Assembly (NCBI GenBank): GCA_001898485.1
Contig: MKTY01000024.1
Location: 186,001-250,000, forward strand
DNA: 64,000 nucleotides
Source: Sphingobacteriales bacterium 46-32
GTDB taxonomy: Bacteria > Bacteroidota > Bacteroidia > Chitinophagales > Chitinophagaceae
Direction: 5' to 3'
In this document: one piece after another, positions 1 to 11,600 of the stretch
How positions within the stretch are numbered: the stretch's first letter is position 1
Layout of the letters: the number at the start of each line of letters is the position of its first letter
Program-made: the position numbers and the translations under genes
The notes under the pieces: model-generated
What the model was told of the DNA's origin: nothing
Database searches by the model: none
The model's input: only the letters and a program-made list of their open reading frames with translations

Positions 1-199
1 TCCTTCCTTTGAGCCCAACCGGCGGTTTAAACTTGATATGTTCAATGTGGTGCTGGGCATCATAGCGCAGTGTTGCCTCACGCTGTTGCCGATGTATGTA
101 GTGCTGTGGATGAAATTACCGCTGTTGATCACTATTGCCATACTTGCGGTGATTGTTATTATTCTTAAAAAAACCTGGTGGAATAAACTCGAAAACTAA
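1..199 (+). CDS. Sodium:solute symporter family protein, C-terminal end (partial)
   Basis: An open frame enters from the left edge (codons begin at position 2) and stops at 197-199. The roughly 65 residues comprise a short polar stretch, two hydrophobic membrane segments and the ending KKTWWNKLEN. That basic and Trp-rich tail after the last membrane helix fits sodium:solute (SSS) symporters of Bacteroidota sugar operons. The gene lies 13 bp before the GH130 phosphorylase, so it is probably in the same operon and would import mannobiose or a related disaccharide, as ManB does in the Bacteroides fragilis mannan operon. The family call rests on a short tail and on context. Confidence 0.6.
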   Translation, partial: PSFEPNRRFKLDMFNVVLGIIAQCCLTLLPMYVVLWMKLPLLITIAILAVIVIILKKTWWNKLEN

Positions 200-212
200 A
201 TAACCTTATTAT

Positions 213-1442
213 ATGGATAAGCAGTTTAAAGAAAGAATGCAGATGCTGGTGGGCGATTATGAACAGCTTCTGAAACGTGAAAACAAAAAACTGGAATCAC
301 TACATGGCCTTTATCACCGGTACCTTCATCCGGTGCTGACTACGGCTCATGTGCCGCTTACCTGGCAATACGATTTTAATCCGGACACCAATCCGCGTCT
401 CCTGCTTCGTAATGGCATTAACTCAGTGCTCAACGCCGGAGCTATCAAATGGAATGGCCGCTATCTGCTAATGGCCCGTGTGGAAGGCTATGATCGCAAA
501 TCGTTTTTTGGTATTGCAGAAAGCCCCAATGGAGTTGACAATTTTGTATTCTGGGATACGCCGGCCACTATACCAGAAACAGACGAGCCTGATACCAATA
601 TATATGATATCCGTCTGGTGGCACACGAAGACGGCTGGATATATGGATTGTTTTGTACAGAGCGCCGCGCCAAAGACGTGCCCGAGACCGATCAGTCATC
701 TGCTGTAGCGCAATGCGGCATTGTACGCACACGCGACCTTGTCAGTTGGGAACGGCTGCCCGACCTGGTTACTCCATCTCCGCAGCAGCGAAATGTAGTT
801 TTACATCCCGAATTTGTAAACGGTAAATATGCTTTCTATACCCGCCCGCAGGATGGTTTCATTGAAGCCGGTAAAGGTGGTGGCATTGGCTTCGGACTGG
901 CCGATGATATTACGCAGGCAGTCATCAGCGAAGAGTTTATAGTAGATCCGAAAATATATCATACCGTATATGAATTAAAAAACGGATCAGGCCCTGCACC
1001 ATTGCGGACTCCGCATGGCTGGCTGCACCTGGCACACGGAGTGCGCAATACAGCAGCCGGTCTGCGATATGTGCTGTATATGTTTATGACGGATCTGCAT
1101 GATCTGACCCGCGTTATTTATAAGCCCGCCGGGTATTTCCTTGCACCCGAAGGAGCAGAACGGGTAGGTGATGTGTCGAATGTTGTATTCAGCAATGGCT
1201 GGATACTGGACGATGACGGTACCGTATTCATCTATTATGCATCTTCAGATACGCGCATGCATGTAGCGACCACTACACTGGATATACTCACAGATTATGT
1301 AATGAATACACCGGCTGATGAATTTACTTCGGCTACCTCAGTAAAACGCATCCAGGCGCTGGTAGCCGCTAATAATGATTTTAAGGATTCCCTGGTTTCT
1401 GAGCCGGTACGTGAAGAACCGGTATATAAATTATCAGAATGA
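213..1442 (+). CDS. GH130 beta-1,4-mannosyl-glucose phosphorylase
   Basis: This 409-residue protein matches the length and layout of GH130 phosphorylases, which split 4-O-beta-D-mannosyl-D-glucose with phosphate into mannose 1-phosphate and glucose. Visible motifs include [19 protein letters not shown] near residues 74-92, [11 protein letters not shown] near 101-111 and YDIRLV near 131-136, whose Asp132 corresponds to the proposed proton donor. There is no signal peptide, so it should be cytoplasmic. Its stop overlaps the start of the epimerase gene by 4 bp (ATGA), indicating translational coupling. The two enzymes together convert mannobiose to Man-Glc and then cleave it. Another GH130 specificity, such as mannobiose or N-glycan mannoside phosphorolysis, is possible, but the epimerase neighbour favours Man-Glc. 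Confidence 0.9.
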   Translation: MDKQFKERMQMLVGDYEQLLKRENKKLESLHGLYHRYLHPVLTTAHVPLTWQYDFNPDTNPRLLLRNGINSVLNAGAIKWNGRYLLMARVEGYDRKSFFGIAESPNGVDNFVFWDTPATIPETDEPDTNIYDIRLVAHEDGWIYGLFCTERRAKDVPETDQSSAVAQCGIVRTRDLVSWERLPDLVTPSPQQRNVVLHPEFVNGKYAFYTRPQDGFIEAGKGGGIGFGLADDITQAVISEEFIVDPKIYHTVYELKNGSGPAPLRTPHGWLHLAHGVRNTAAGLRYVLYMFMTDLHDLTRVIYKPAGYFLAPEGAERVGDVSNVVFSNGWILDDDGTVFIYYASSDTRMHVATTTLDILTDYVMNTPADEFTSATSVKRIQALVAANNDFKDSLVSEPVREEPVYKLSE

Positions 1443-2674
1443 GTATAGACCTGCAGGCAGATATAGCAAAGAAAGAGTGGCTGGCCGGCTTTCGGCAGCA
1501 GCTCGAAGAAGAGTTGCAGACTATTCTTGACTGGTGGATGCATCATGCCAAAGATGAGGAACGCGGCGGCTTCTACGGAAGTGTTAGTGACTCGAATGAA
1601 CACGATAGCATTGCCCCCAAAGGATTGGTATTACACGCCCGTGCAGTATGGACATTTGCCGCAGCATACCGCTACACCGGCCAACAACAATACTTGTCAG
1701 AAGCCGAAAAAGCCTTTCATTTTCTTGAATCAGCATTCCTGGATAAAATAAATGGCGGGTTTTACTGGTCGGTAGATGCAGAAGGGCGTATGTTCGATGG
1801 CAAAAAACAAATTTATGGCCAGGCCTTTGCGATCTATGGACTATCAGAGTTGTATCTGGCAAGTGGATATCAATCGGCGCTTGATTATGCCATAGGTCTT
1901 TATGAACAGCTTGAAAAGATAGCATGGGATAAACAATACGGCGGATATATAGAGGCATTTGAGCAGGACTGGGCACCACGGGCAGACTTCAGGTTGAGTG
2001 AAAAGGAGGAGAACCTCTGCAAAACCATGAATACCCATTTGCATGTGATAGAAGCCTATGCCAATTTATATAAAGCCTGGCCCAACCCTGACCTCGCTGC
2101 CCGTATCAGAGATTTGCTGGATATTTTTTCTGATAAGATAATCAATCATACATCGAACCGGCAACGGCTTTTTTTCACCGGGACATGGCAGCCAGCCGGC
2201 AGTATTATTTCCTTCGGGCACGATATTGAGGCCGCCTGGTTGCTGCAGGAGTGTGCTGTGATACTGGGTGATGTCAGTTATATTGATCGTTTCTCTCAAC
2301 TGGCAATTGCTATGGCACATGCTGCAACCGATGGGCTTGATGCCGATGGGGGGCTATGGTATGAATATGAAGCTGCAACCGATCACTGGATCAGGGAAAA
2401 ACACTGGTGGCCACAGGCTGAGGCTATGGTTGGTTTTTTCAATGCCTGGCAACTGAGTGGTCAGGATCGTTTTCTGCAACAGTCGGCAGGTGTATGGACA
2501 TTTATTAAACGATATATCAGGGATAAGGAAAACGGTGAATGGTACTGGGGCGTCACAGAAAATCTGCATAAAATGGCGGGTCAGGATAAAGCAGGTTTCT
2601 GGAAATGCCCGTATCACAATTCCCGCGCCTGTATCGAGCTGGGACACCGCATCGGTCAAATGCTCGTATCATGA
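1439..2674 (+). CDS. Cellobiose 2-epimerase / N-acylglucosamine 2-epimerase family protein
   Basis: This 411-residue cytoplasmic protein has the (alpha/alpha)6-barrel signature of the AGE/cellobiose 2-epimerase family. The conserved His-containing blocks are all present: [48 protein letters not shown] and [17 protein letters not shown]. Enzymes of this type epimerise the reducing-end sugar of beta-1,4 disaccharides, for example mannobiose to mannosyl-glucose. It follows the GH130 gene with a 4-bp overlap, matching the established mannobiose pathway of epimerase followed by phosphorylase. No truncation or odd residues were noticed. An N-acylglucosamine 2-epimerase role is less likely in this neighbourhood. 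Confidence 0.9.
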   Translation: MSIDLQADIAKKEWLAGFRQQLEEELQTILDWWMHHAKDEERGGFYGSVSDSNEHDSIAPKGLVLHARAVWTFAAAYRYTGQQQYLSEAEKAFHFLESAFLDKINGGFYWSVDAEGRMFDGKKQIYGQAFAIYGLSELYLASGYQSALDYAIGLYEQLEKIAWDKQYGGYIEAFEQDWAPRADFRLSEKEENLCKTMNTHLHVIEAYANLYKAWPNPDLAARIRDLLDIFSDKIINHTSNRQRLFFTGTWQPAGSIISFGHDIEAAWLLQECAVILGDVSYIDRFSQLAIAMAHAATDGLDADGGLWYEYEAATDHWIREKHWWPQAEAMVGFFNAWQLSGQDRFLQQSAGVWTFIKRYIRDKENGEWYWGVTENLHKMAGQDKAGFWKCPYHNSRACIELGHRIGQMLVS

Positions 2675-2720
2675 TCGGTAAAGCATAGTGCTGATATTAA
2701 TCTTCTTTTTTTTAATCATC

Positions 2721-4064
2721 ATGCTTCGTCTATTCAAGAATCTCACTTTCTGGGTACTGGTGGCCATAACGGCCGGCATACTGGTTGGGCATTATTTTCC
2801 GGATATAGCCCAGCGACAGATACTGGATAAGAGCTATAGTTTTCGCCTCCTGGGGCAGGAGATGAGCATCAAGTCTACGTTCAGTGAGTTGCTTGGGTCA
2901 GGTTTTATCAGTATTGTAAAACTGTTTATCAACCCGATTATTTTCCTGACCATCACACTGGGGATCGTGAATATGGGAAACCTAAAAAAGGTAGGCCGTG
3001 TAGGGGCAAAGGCATTACTCTATTTTGAAGTGGTTACCACATTCGCACTTATCATAGGCGTTGTAGTGGCATTGCTGATTCAGCCCGGTCACGGAGTGGA
3101 TACTTCCGGAGTAAGAGGAGCAGATGTTTCTGCCTATACCAAGCCAGGGAATGATTTCAGCTGGCTGAAGTTTCTTAAAGAAAACTCCACGCTGCAGGTA
3201 TTATTAGTGGCGCTTGTGCTGGGAGTATCGCTGAGCCTGGTACAGAAAAAGGAACGCCTGGTTCATGTCATGCATACGGCCTCCCGTTATATTTTTAAAG
3301 GCCTGCATCGGGTGATGCTGCTGGCACCAATAGGCGCTTTTGGAGGCATGGCATATACGATCAGCAAATTTGGTATCGATACCTTGCTGCCATTAGGCAA
3401 ACTGATGATCACTGTATACATTACCATGGCCCTTTTTATTTTTCTGGTCCTCTATTTCATTCTTAGAATGTATAAGGTGAGCCTGATACGCTTCCTGAAA
3501 TATATACGTGAAGAGCTGTTGATCGTACTGGGTACATCTTCTTCCGAGGCAGCCCTTCCCTCTCTAATGGAAAAACTGGAGAGAATGGGGTGCTCCAAAC
3601 CGGTGGTAGGCCTGGTAGTGCCTACCGGTTATTCTTTTAATCTCGATGGTACGACTATTTACCTGTCAATGTGTATGATCTTTCTGGGCCAGGTATTTGG
3701 TGTAGAACTCGGTTTTGGGCAAATAGCGGCAATCGTTGGTATTCTTATGCTTACTTCCAAAGGAGCAGCGGGTGTTACAGGTAGTGGATTCGTGGTGCTG
3801 GCATCCACGCTTACTGCTATAAAGGTTATTCCGGTAGAAGGACTTGCTTTATTACTGGGTGTTGACCGCTTTATGTCAGAGGCTCGTGCTATCACCAATT
3901 TTATTGGTAATGGCGTAGCAACTATCTGGCTGGCCAATAACGAGAAAGAGTTTGACAGGACAAAAATGGAGAAAGCATTTTCGCGGGTACATGAAACAGA
4001 AGATATTATTACCGATAATATTGAAGCGAATACAGTAGCAGAGGATAATAGTCTACTAAAATAA
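2721..4064 (+). CDS. Dicarboxylate/amino acid:cation symporter (DctA/GltT family)
   Basis: This inner-membrane secondary transporter has the hallmark GTSSSEAALPSLMEKLE serine-rich loop, GYSFNLDGTTIYLS and a C-terminal VDRFMSEARAITNFIGNGVATI segment, the last resembling C4-dicarboxylate carriers such as DctA. I chose the ATG at 2721 because it starts immediately before the first amphipathic and hydrophobic stretch (MLRLFKNLTFWVLVAI). An upstream in-frame start at 2688 would add an unusual hydrophobic leader. It encodes 447 residues. It sits 46 bp after the epimerase gene and before the sensor gene. Its substrate is unknown. Dicarboxylate or acidic amino acid transport is the family role, and any link to sugar use is inference. 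Confidence 0.85.
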   Translation: MLRLFKNLTFWVLVAITAGILVGHYFPDIAQRQILDKSYSFRLLGQEMSIKSTFSELLGSGFISIVKLFINPIIFLTITLGIVNMGNLKKVGRVGAKALLYFEVVTTFALIIGVVVALLIQPGHGVDTSGVRGADVSAYTKPGNDFSWLKFLKENSTLQVLLVALVLGVSLSLVQKKERLVHVMHTASRYIFKGLHRVMLLAPIGAFGGMAYTISKFGIDTLLPLGKLMITVYITMALFIFLVLYFILRMYKVSLIRFLKYIREELLIVLGTSSSEAALPSLMEKLERMGCSKPVVGLVVPTGYSFNLDGTTIYLSMCMIFLGQVFGVELGFGQIAAIVGILMLTSKGAAGVTGSGFVVLASTLTAIKVIPVEGLALLLGVDRFMSEARAITNFIGNGVATIWLANNEKEFDRTKMEKAFSRVHETEDIITDNIEANTVAEDNSLLK

Positions 4065-4126
4065 TCAGATAAACCTTTATTGCCTGTTTTCATTTCCCTG
4101 CTGAATAAGTATATTTGGAGACAACG

Positions 4127-7100
4127 ATGTGTAAAAGGTTTGCTATATGTCTGCTGGCTGTTTTTATTGCCGCACGGCTTTTTGCCCAGGGCGATCCATA
4201 TTCATTTTCCCGTCTTGATATCAGCAACGGGCTTTCCAACAACCAGGTCAATTGTTTTTACCGCGACACCAAAGGTTTTTTGTGGATCGGTACCTTGTCG
4301 GGTCTTAACCGGTACGATGGATACCAGTTTAAAATTTTCCGCCATGACCTGAAAGACACCAATTCGCTCGCCGAAAATTTTGTATCACGTATACTGGAAG
4401 GCCCGCATGATAAAATTTGGGTTGAAACAAAAACGCTCTTCAGTATACTTGATCTGCGAACCGAAAAAGTGACCCGCAACATACAGGCAGCTTTGGCTGA
4501 ACTGGGTATTAGTGGCACAGCTGTGTCGGACATACGCCGGCGGGCCGGGGGCACTTATTGGTTCCTGATGGACCGGCAATACCTCTGGGAGTATGACCCC
4601 GCTACCCGAAAAGCAAAACGGGTGTATTCAGCTCCGGCCAGCGAGCCGGTTGCTGCTTTTCAGTTTGATGCAAACGGCCTTTGTTATATACTATTTTTAA
4701 ATGGAAAGCTGATCTGGTTTGATACAGCAACCGGCAAAGAAGCCGGTGAAACAGATGTGCCCGGTCGTATATTCGATGGCACCCTGCTCACTTTCCAGAT
4801 TTTTGTAGACAGTGATAATGATCTGTGGATTTATTCACAGGCCACCAATCCTAAAGGAGTGCTGTGGATAAATCCGCAGCAGGGAAAATCTACACTTATT
4901 TGCAAAGATCAGGGAACTGCACGGCTCAACAACAACATCGTGGCTAGTGTGGTAGAAGCTTCTAAAGGAGAAATATGGATTGGAACGGATCATGGCGGCA
5001 TAAATATTTATAATAAAAATACCCATACAATAAGATATGTACTGAGCAGAGAAGACGAAGTGAAATCGCTGGGGCAAAACAGCATCGTATCGGTATACCG
5101 CGACGATAAAGGGTATGTGTGGGTGGGCACCTACAAAAAGGGAGTCAGCTATTATCATCCGGGTATTATTAATCTGCCACTGTATCGCCATCATACGGCC
5201 GGCCGCAACAGCCTTTCTTATGATGATGTAAACCGTTTTGCCGAAGATGCAAAAGGGAATATATGGATTGGCACCAACGGAGGTGGCCTCAATTATTTTA
5301 ACCGTGCCACCAATACGTTCACCTCATATACGCACGATCAGGCCAACCCGGCATCGCTGGGCAACAATGTCATTGTAAGTTTATTTATCGACAAACAACA
5401 GAAATTATGGATCGGATCCTATTATGGCGGGCTTGACTACTTCGATGGAAATAAATTTACCCATTACCGGCACGATCCGGCAGACAGCAACAGCCTGTCT
5501 GATGACAGGGTCTGGGAAATTTTTGAAGACAGCCGCGGGCGGATGTGGATCGGCACGCTGGGCAACGGGCTTGATCTTTTTGACCGCGAAAAGAAAATAT
5601 TCAAACATTATAAGCCCTATCTGCCCAATTCAATCCGGTCAAATTATGTGGCCGATTTTATGGAAGATAAGGCAGGCAATCTATGGATAGCTACTTCAGA
5701 CGGTCTGAATATCCTCGATCCCGCGGGCAACTTTTCCTATTATCAGCATCAGTCGGGCAATCCGGAAAGTATCAGCAACAATAACCTGACCGCTATTGTG
5801 CAGGATAAGCGGGGTTGGATATGGGTGGGTTCACATGATGGGTTAAATGTTTACACAGCACCCGGCAAAAAGATGATGACCCTGCATAGCCGTGATGGGT
5901 TGCCGCACAATACCATTCTTACCCTTGTTGAAGATAAGAATGGCTGGATATGGGCAGGCACACCAAATGGGCTGGCCAGTATACTGCCGGATGAAAAAGG
6001 CGAACTGAAAAACTTCCGGTTTATTAATTACGACGAAAGGGATGGTCTGCAGGGAAGAGAGTTTAATGAAAATGCTGCATTACGCACCAGCAAAGGCGAA
6101 TTGCTTTTTGGTGGTGCTGGTGGCTTTAACCTGTTTATGCCACCTGCGGCAAAGCACCGCCGATTTGAGACGCAACTGGTACTTACTTCTTTCCAGGTAT
6201 TTAACAGGCCGGTAGACGTGGGGGAAAAAATAGATAAGCAGATAATATTGCCCGCATCCCTGGCTTATACCGATAAGATTGTTTTAAAGCATAATCAAAA
6301 TGTATTTTCCGTAGAGTTTGCAGCACTCGATTTTGCCAGTACGGAAAAAATACGGTATGCCTATAAACTTGATGGTTTTAATAAAGACTGGTTGTATACC
6401 GATGCCGGTCAACGGATGGCTACCTATACCAACCTTGACGCTGGTACTTATAAGTTCCGGGTAAAAGCAATGAACAGTGAAGGAGTATGGAGCCAAGAGT
6501 CTTCGCCACTAATAATAAAGGTACGGCCACCATTCTGGAAAACACCCCTGGCTTATGCATTATATATACTGGTAGCAGCTTCAGTACTGTATTTTGCCAG
6601 GAGAATGGAACTGCAACGGGCAAAGCGACAATATGAAATTGAAGAGGAAAAGAAGGAAGCGCGCCGCAAACATGAGCTGGATCTGATGAAGATAAGGTTC
6701 TTTACCAATGTAAGTCATGAGTTTCGTACACCGCTGTCACTCATACTGGCGCCTATCGATAAGCTGCTGCAGCAAAACCCGGGAGCGGATACGCGTACGC
6801 AGATTGAAATGCTGCAGCGCAATGCTAAACGCTTGCTTAATCTCGTAAACCAGTTGCTCGATTTCAGAAAACTGGAAGAAAAAGAGCTTAGACTGAATGC
6901 CACCAGTGGAGATATTGTTTCTTTTATTCATGATGTGAGCCGATCGTTTACTGACATAGCAGATATAAAGCATATCACCTTTTCTTTCCGGAGTAATGTG
7001 GATTCTTTTTATACCCGGTTTGATCACGAAAAGACTGAACGCATTTTATTTAACCTGCTTTCAAACGCATTCAAGTTCACTTTGCCCAATGGACATGTAA

Positions 7101-8230
7101 CCGTTGATGTGAAACTGGAAGCGCGTGAGGAGGGGCACGAACTGATACTACGTATTACAGATACTGGTATTGGTATTGCAAAAGACAAGCAAGACAGAAT
7201 CTTTGAGCGGTTCTTTCAGACAGAGGTGCCAGATAATATGGTGAACCAGGGCAGTGGTATCGGATTGGCTATTACCCGCGAGTTTGTACGGCTGCATGGT
7301 GGCGATATACTGGTAGAAAGCGAGCCGGATAAGGGCAGCAGCTTTATTGTGACTTTGCCGGTTGTGAAGGAAGACGCGCCTATGCCCGAGCAGTTGCAGC
7401 CCGAATCGGAAAACTTTGATGAAGAGCAGATGACAGAACCGCCCCTGGTAAAGGAGGAAAAGAAGCTGAAGAAACTGCCTATTGTATTGCTGGTGGAGGA
7501 TAATGAAGACTTCCGATTTTATCTCAAAGACAACCTGAAGGAGCATTATCATATCATCGAAGCCGGAAATGGAAAGGCCGGTTGGCAGAAAGCGCTGGCT
7601 GCACATCCCGACCTGGTGGTAAGTGATGTGAGTATGCCTGAAATGAATGGCATTGACCTTTGTAAGAAAATTAAGGCCGATAAACGTACTTCCCATATTC
7701 CTGTCATTTTGCTCACAGCGCTTACCGGCGAGGAGCAGCAGTTGCGCGGTCTTGAAACCGGGGCCAATGATTATATGACCAAGCCGTTCAATTTTGAAAT
7801 TTTACAAACCCGCATCCGCAATCAGTTGCAGCAGAACCTGGTTTTGAAAAAAACGTATCAGAAGCAGGTAGAAGTAAAACAGGGTGAGATAACGGTAGTG
7901 CCGGCAGCTGATCTTTTTTTGCAGCAGGTAATAGCGGAGGTGGAAAAGAATATGGCCGAGCCGGATTTTTCGGTCGAAGACCTGAGCCGCACTTTATGCA
8001 TGAGTCGTGTAGCTTTATACAAACGCATGCTGTCGGTTACCGGCAAGTCACCGCTGGAGTTTATCCGTGATATGCGGATGCAAAAGGCTGCCATGTTGTT
8101 GAAAAAAACAGATATGACCATTGCCGAGGTAGCTTATGAGGTCGGTTTTAACAATCCCAAGAACTTCAGTAAGAGCTTTAAGGCCATTTTTCAGGTACTT
8201 CCTTCGGCCTATCGCCTGCAAAAACAATAA
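4127..8230 (+). CDS. Hybrid two-component system sensor/regulator (HTCS)
   Basis: One 1367-residue protein combines a signal peptide (ending near FAQG), a long periplasmic beta-propeller of repeated WIGT/NGLNR-type units, a Y_Y_Y domain (about 740-800), one membrane helix (about 803-825), a histidine kinase core with His864 in NVSHEFRTPL, an ATPase domain, a receiver with Asp1167 in VVSDVSMPEMNG, and an AraC-type DNA-binding domain at the C-terminus. Such proteins sense oligosaccharides in the periplasm and switch on adjacent SusC/SusD loci. The ATG at 4127 has GGAG six bases upstream and gives the signal peptide; a TTG at 4115 is less likely. It lies between the mannoside module and susC, so it probably controls the downstream locus and perhaps both. 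Confidence 0.95.
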   Translation: MCKRFAICLLAVFIAARLFAQGDPYSFSRLDISNGLSNNQVNCFYRDTKGFLWIGTLSGLNRYDGYQFKIFRHDLKDTNSLAENFVSRILEGPHDKIWVETKTLFSILDLRTEKVTRNIQAALAELGISGTAVSDIRRRAGGTYWFLMDRQYLWEYDPATRKAKRVYSAPASEPVAAFQFDANGLCYILFLNGKLIWFDTATGKEAGETDVPGRIFDGTLLTFQIFVDSDNDLWIYSQATNPKGVLWINPQQGKSTLICKDQGTARLNNNIVASVVEASKGEIWIGTDHGGINIYNKNTHTIRYVLSREDEVKSLGQNSIVSVYRDDKGYVWVGTYKKGVSYYHPGIINLPLYRHHTAGRNSLSYDDVNRFAEDAKGNIWIGTNGGGLNYFNRATNTFTSYTHDQANPASLGNNVIVSLFIDKQQKLWIGSYYGGLDYFDGNKFTHYRHDPADSNSLSDDRVWEIFEDSRGRMWIGTLGNGLDLFDREKKIFKHYKPYLPNSIRSNYVADFMEDKAGNLWIATSDGLNILDPAGNFSYYQHQSGNPESISNNNLTAIVQDKRGWIWVGSHDGLNVYTAPGKKMMTLHSRDGLPHNTILTLVEDKNGWIWAGTPNGLASILPDEKGELKNFRFINYDERDGLQGREFNENAALRTSKGELLFGGAGGFNLFMPPAAKHRRFETQLVLTSFQVFNRPVDVGEKIDKQIILPASLAYTDKIVLKHNQNVFSVEFAALDFASTEKIRYAYKLDGFNKDWLYTDAGQRMATYTNLDAGTYKFRVKAMNSEGVWSQESSPLIIKVRPPFWKTPLAYALYILVAASVLYFARRMELQRAKRQYEIEEEKKEARRKHELDLMKIRFFTNVSHEFRTPLSLILAPIDKLLQQNPGADTRTQIEMLQRNAKRLLNLVNQLLDFRKLEEKELRLNATSGDIVSFIHDVSRSFTDIADIKHITFSFRSNVDSFYTRFDHEKTERILFNLLSNAFKFTLPNGHVTVDVKLEAREEGHELILRITDTGIGIAKDKQDRIFERFFQTEVPDNMVNQGSGIGLAITREFVRLHGGDILVESEPDKGSSFIVTLPVVKEDAPMPEQLQPESENFDEEQMTEPPLVKEEKKLKKLPIVLLVEDNEDFRFYLKDNLKEHYHIIEAGNGKAGWQKALAAHPDLVVSDVSMPEMNGIDLCKKIKADKRTSHIPVILLTALTGEEQQLRGLETGANDYMTKPFNFEILQTRIRNQLQQNLVLKKTYQKQVEVKQGEITVVPAADLFLQQVIAEVEKNMAEPDFSVEDLSRTLCMSRVALYKRMLSVTGKSPLEFIRDMRMQKAAMLLKKTDMTIAEVAYEVGFNNPKNFSKSFKAIFQVLPSAYRLQKQ

Positions 8231-8627
8231 AGTAAGGTAGTGTTTTGTTAACAGGCCTGATTTTAAATAGCTGATTATTAATTATTTAAATTCTTTCGCC
8301 CCTGCCTTTTTTGATAGGTTAACATTTTGATACCTATATGTAAACGGCGGCATACCGTGCTCCGCTGAATCGCATAGTATTTTGAGTTTGGAATTTTGCC
8401 GGGTCCTGCACCTTGCGAAATCGGCCTGCCGCCTGGCAGAAAAAAATGATTGCTGTCTATATTGAAACTGGTCTTCTGCGGCCGGAACGTTCTGTTCTGC
8501 CTGCACGATACTCCTTCATATTTATGGCATTCATTACTTCATAACCGGGCAGCAGCTGGTATGAGCAGCGGTTTTTTGGGTATATGAACCGGCACTAAAT
8601 CTTAACGATAACAAATTTGCCAAGACA
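8231..8627 (+). promoter_or_regulatory. Intergenic region upstream of susC, likely regulatory
   Basis: About 400 bp separate the sensor gene from susC, and I see no convincing gene here. The gap is where the promoter and the HTCS binding site would be expected. Two TTGATA words at 8311-8316 and 8327-8332 form a spaced direct repeat. They overlap an inverted ATAGGT/ACCTAT pair (8314-8319 and 8332-8337). These are candidates for a regulator site but are short and could be chance. No clear -33/-7 promoter was identified. Confidence 0.4.
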
Positions 8628-11600
8628 ATGAAAAAAACTAACTGCTTAACAGATGGTGCGCTGCTTTCCGGTCGCCTCTGCCTTTTTTTCTGCTGGAGCC
8701 TGGCGATTGCATGGATGCTGCTGCCTCAAAAACTGACGGCACAGCAGAAAGGCGGTAAAACAATTTCTGGTACGGTTTACAACCAGGAAGGTGCACCGCT
8801 GGCCGGGGCTTCCATATCCGTAAAGGGCGAAAAAGCTGCCCGTACTAAAACGGATCTCAACGGAAACTTTACTATTTCTGTTCCACCTGCCACTACCACA
8901 CTGGTTATTTCCTTTGTGGGAGCTGCTCCGCAGGAAGTGTCTGTTGTAAACCAGACAGCGGTGACAGCCACACTACAGGTAACTGATGTAAAACTCAGCG
9001 AAGTAGTTGTGATCGGGTATGGTAGAATGAAAAAAACAGACCTGAGCAGTGCGCAGGTATCCATTTCCGAACAGGACATTAATAAAACAGTCAACTCTAC
9101 GCTCGATCAGGCCATACAGGGCCGGGCAGCAGGGGTGTATGTAACACAAAACTCCGGTCAGCCGGGTGGTGGTATTTCTGTTAACATCAGAGGTGTGAGT
9201 ACACTCACAGGTACTACACAACCTTTATATGTAATAGATGGCGTGCAGATACAGCCTGATCTGTCGGGCAGCAGCAACGATGGTCGCTTCGGTTCATCCA
9301 ACGCACTGGCCGGTATTAACCCTGCCGATATTGAATCTATAGAAATATTGCAGGGACCATCTGCCACAGCAATCTATGGTACCCGCGCCACAAACGGTGT
9401 AGTACTCATCACTACAAAAAAAGGCCGCAAGAACCAGAAAGTAAGACTTTCTTATGGTTTCCTCGGTACACTGCAGGATAAGCCCAAACAACTTTCCACG
9501 CTCGATCTGCAGCAATGGGCTACTATGAAAAACATAAGCGATTCCATTCTCGGATTTACACCCAATGTTTCTTTATCTGATCCAACTGTATTGGGCAAAG
9601 GTACTGACTGGCAAACAGCCATGTTTAAAACGGCGCCCATGTTTAAGCACCAGTTAAGTGCTACAGGTGGTACAGAGCGGACAACCTTTTATGCATCGGG
9701 CGAGTATTTCCAGCAGGATGGTGTGGCGGTAGGCTCTGATTTTAAACGCTACTCTTTCCGCCTGAATATCGATAACCAAACCACCAGCTGGCTGAAACTG
9801 GGAGCATCTTTCAACGCATGGGGTACAAAAGAAAAATTGTCAACAACAAACGAAGATGTAATCCGCGATGCCCTCACAACGGCTCCCAACCTGCCTGTTA
9901 AAAATCCCGATGGTTCATGGGCTGGTGCAACCACAGTAGAGTTTGGCTCCAATGCCCAGTATGCTCCACGCAACCCGATAGCGATGGCCAGCATTATCAA
10001 AAACTATCTCGACAGAGATGGTATACTGGGCGGTGCTTATGCCGAACTCAAACCAATGAAGTATCTCACATTGCGTGTGAGCTTTGACGGCAATAAAGAT
10101 TCCAAACTTGCCTATACATATACTCCCGAGTTTTTCTTTGGCTTAAACAACAACAACCCCCAGGCTACTTTATTTATGGAGCCCGGCCGTAACTATTACT
10201 GGAATTTTAACCAGCTGGCACGTTACGAACGCAATCTTGGAAAAACCGGCAGGCATTGGATAGGCGCCATGGTAAGCCATGAGGCACAGGAGTGGGGATA
10301 CAAAGGCACCCCCAGCATGTATAATATGGTGACAAAAAACCGCTCCGGTATACCTTACAAAGGATCGGGTGCGCTGGAGTCCTATCTGGGTCGTATCAAC
10401 TATTCGTTTGATGATAAATATATCCTGCAGGCAGCTATCCGCGCAGATGGCTCCGCCAATTTCACAGAAGAAAACCGCTGGGGCTATTTCCCCTCTGCAT
10501 CCGTTGCATGGAGAGTATCCAAAGAGAAGTTTCTGCAGGATGTTACCTGGCTCAATGAGCTGAAACTACGTGCCGAGTATGGCGCAACCGGAAACCCTTA
10601 CCAGTCGGGCATTTATACAGCTTATCGTCCTACCTGGACAGCTTTCGATACCGCTTACCGCGTGGGTAACTTCGGTAACCCTGACCTCACCTGGGAGCTG
10701 ACCAAAACGGCCAATTTCGGTATCAACCTCAATATGTTCAAAAACAGGGTGCAGATAGAAGCTGATGTGTTTGACAGAACAACCGACAATCTGCTCTACC
10801 GCAATGATGGTTTGCCGGCTTACCTCGGCACAACAGGGTCAGGTGGTATCGGCGCACCTATTGTTAACTTCGGTTCACTAAAGACAAGAGGATTTGCCAT
10901 TACTTTAAATACAGTAAATATTGATAATCGAGCAGCTGACTTTATCTGGCGCTCCAACTTTAATATCTCCCATTTCAAATCAACCATTCAATCAACATTT
11001 GCCGGTAAGCCTCTTTACTCTACGGCATGGTGGATGAACGATTTTATGGGACAATCTGCGGTAGGCCAGGCTCCATGGGTATTTTATGGCTACGTCGCAG
11101 AAAAACTATTTGAAAGTGTTGATGAAATTAATAAATCGGCAGTGCCGGTACAGTCAGACGGTGTGACCCGCCTGCCAGCAGACGAAACAACCGGTGTATG
11201 GGTGGGCGATATCAAATACAAAGACATCAATGGTGATGGAATCATCAACGAAAAAGACCAGACGGTAATTGGTAATCCCTGGCCTAAGTTCACTTTTGGA
11301 TTTACCAACAGCTTCAGCTATAAAAATTTTGATCTGAGCGTACTGGTAATTGGTACGGTGGGCAATGACGTATATAATTATATGCGCTACAATATGGCTA
11401 ATCCCAATGGCGTAAACATTGGTCGTAACCTGTTTGAAGAAGCGTTTGAATTTGCAAGAATCAACTCTTCCCGCACAGGCCTTGTAAACCCCGGCACCAC
11501 TGTACCGCGTATCACAGCTGCAGATGTAAACGGTAATGCCAAACGTATCAACAGCTTCTTTGTAGAAGATGGTTCTTTCGTTCGTATCAAAAATGTAACG

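Noticed and set aside
8282-8506. 74-codon minus-strand frame in the susC upstream gap
   Set aside because: No motif, signal, or start context; composition looks random, and the gap fits a regulatory region.
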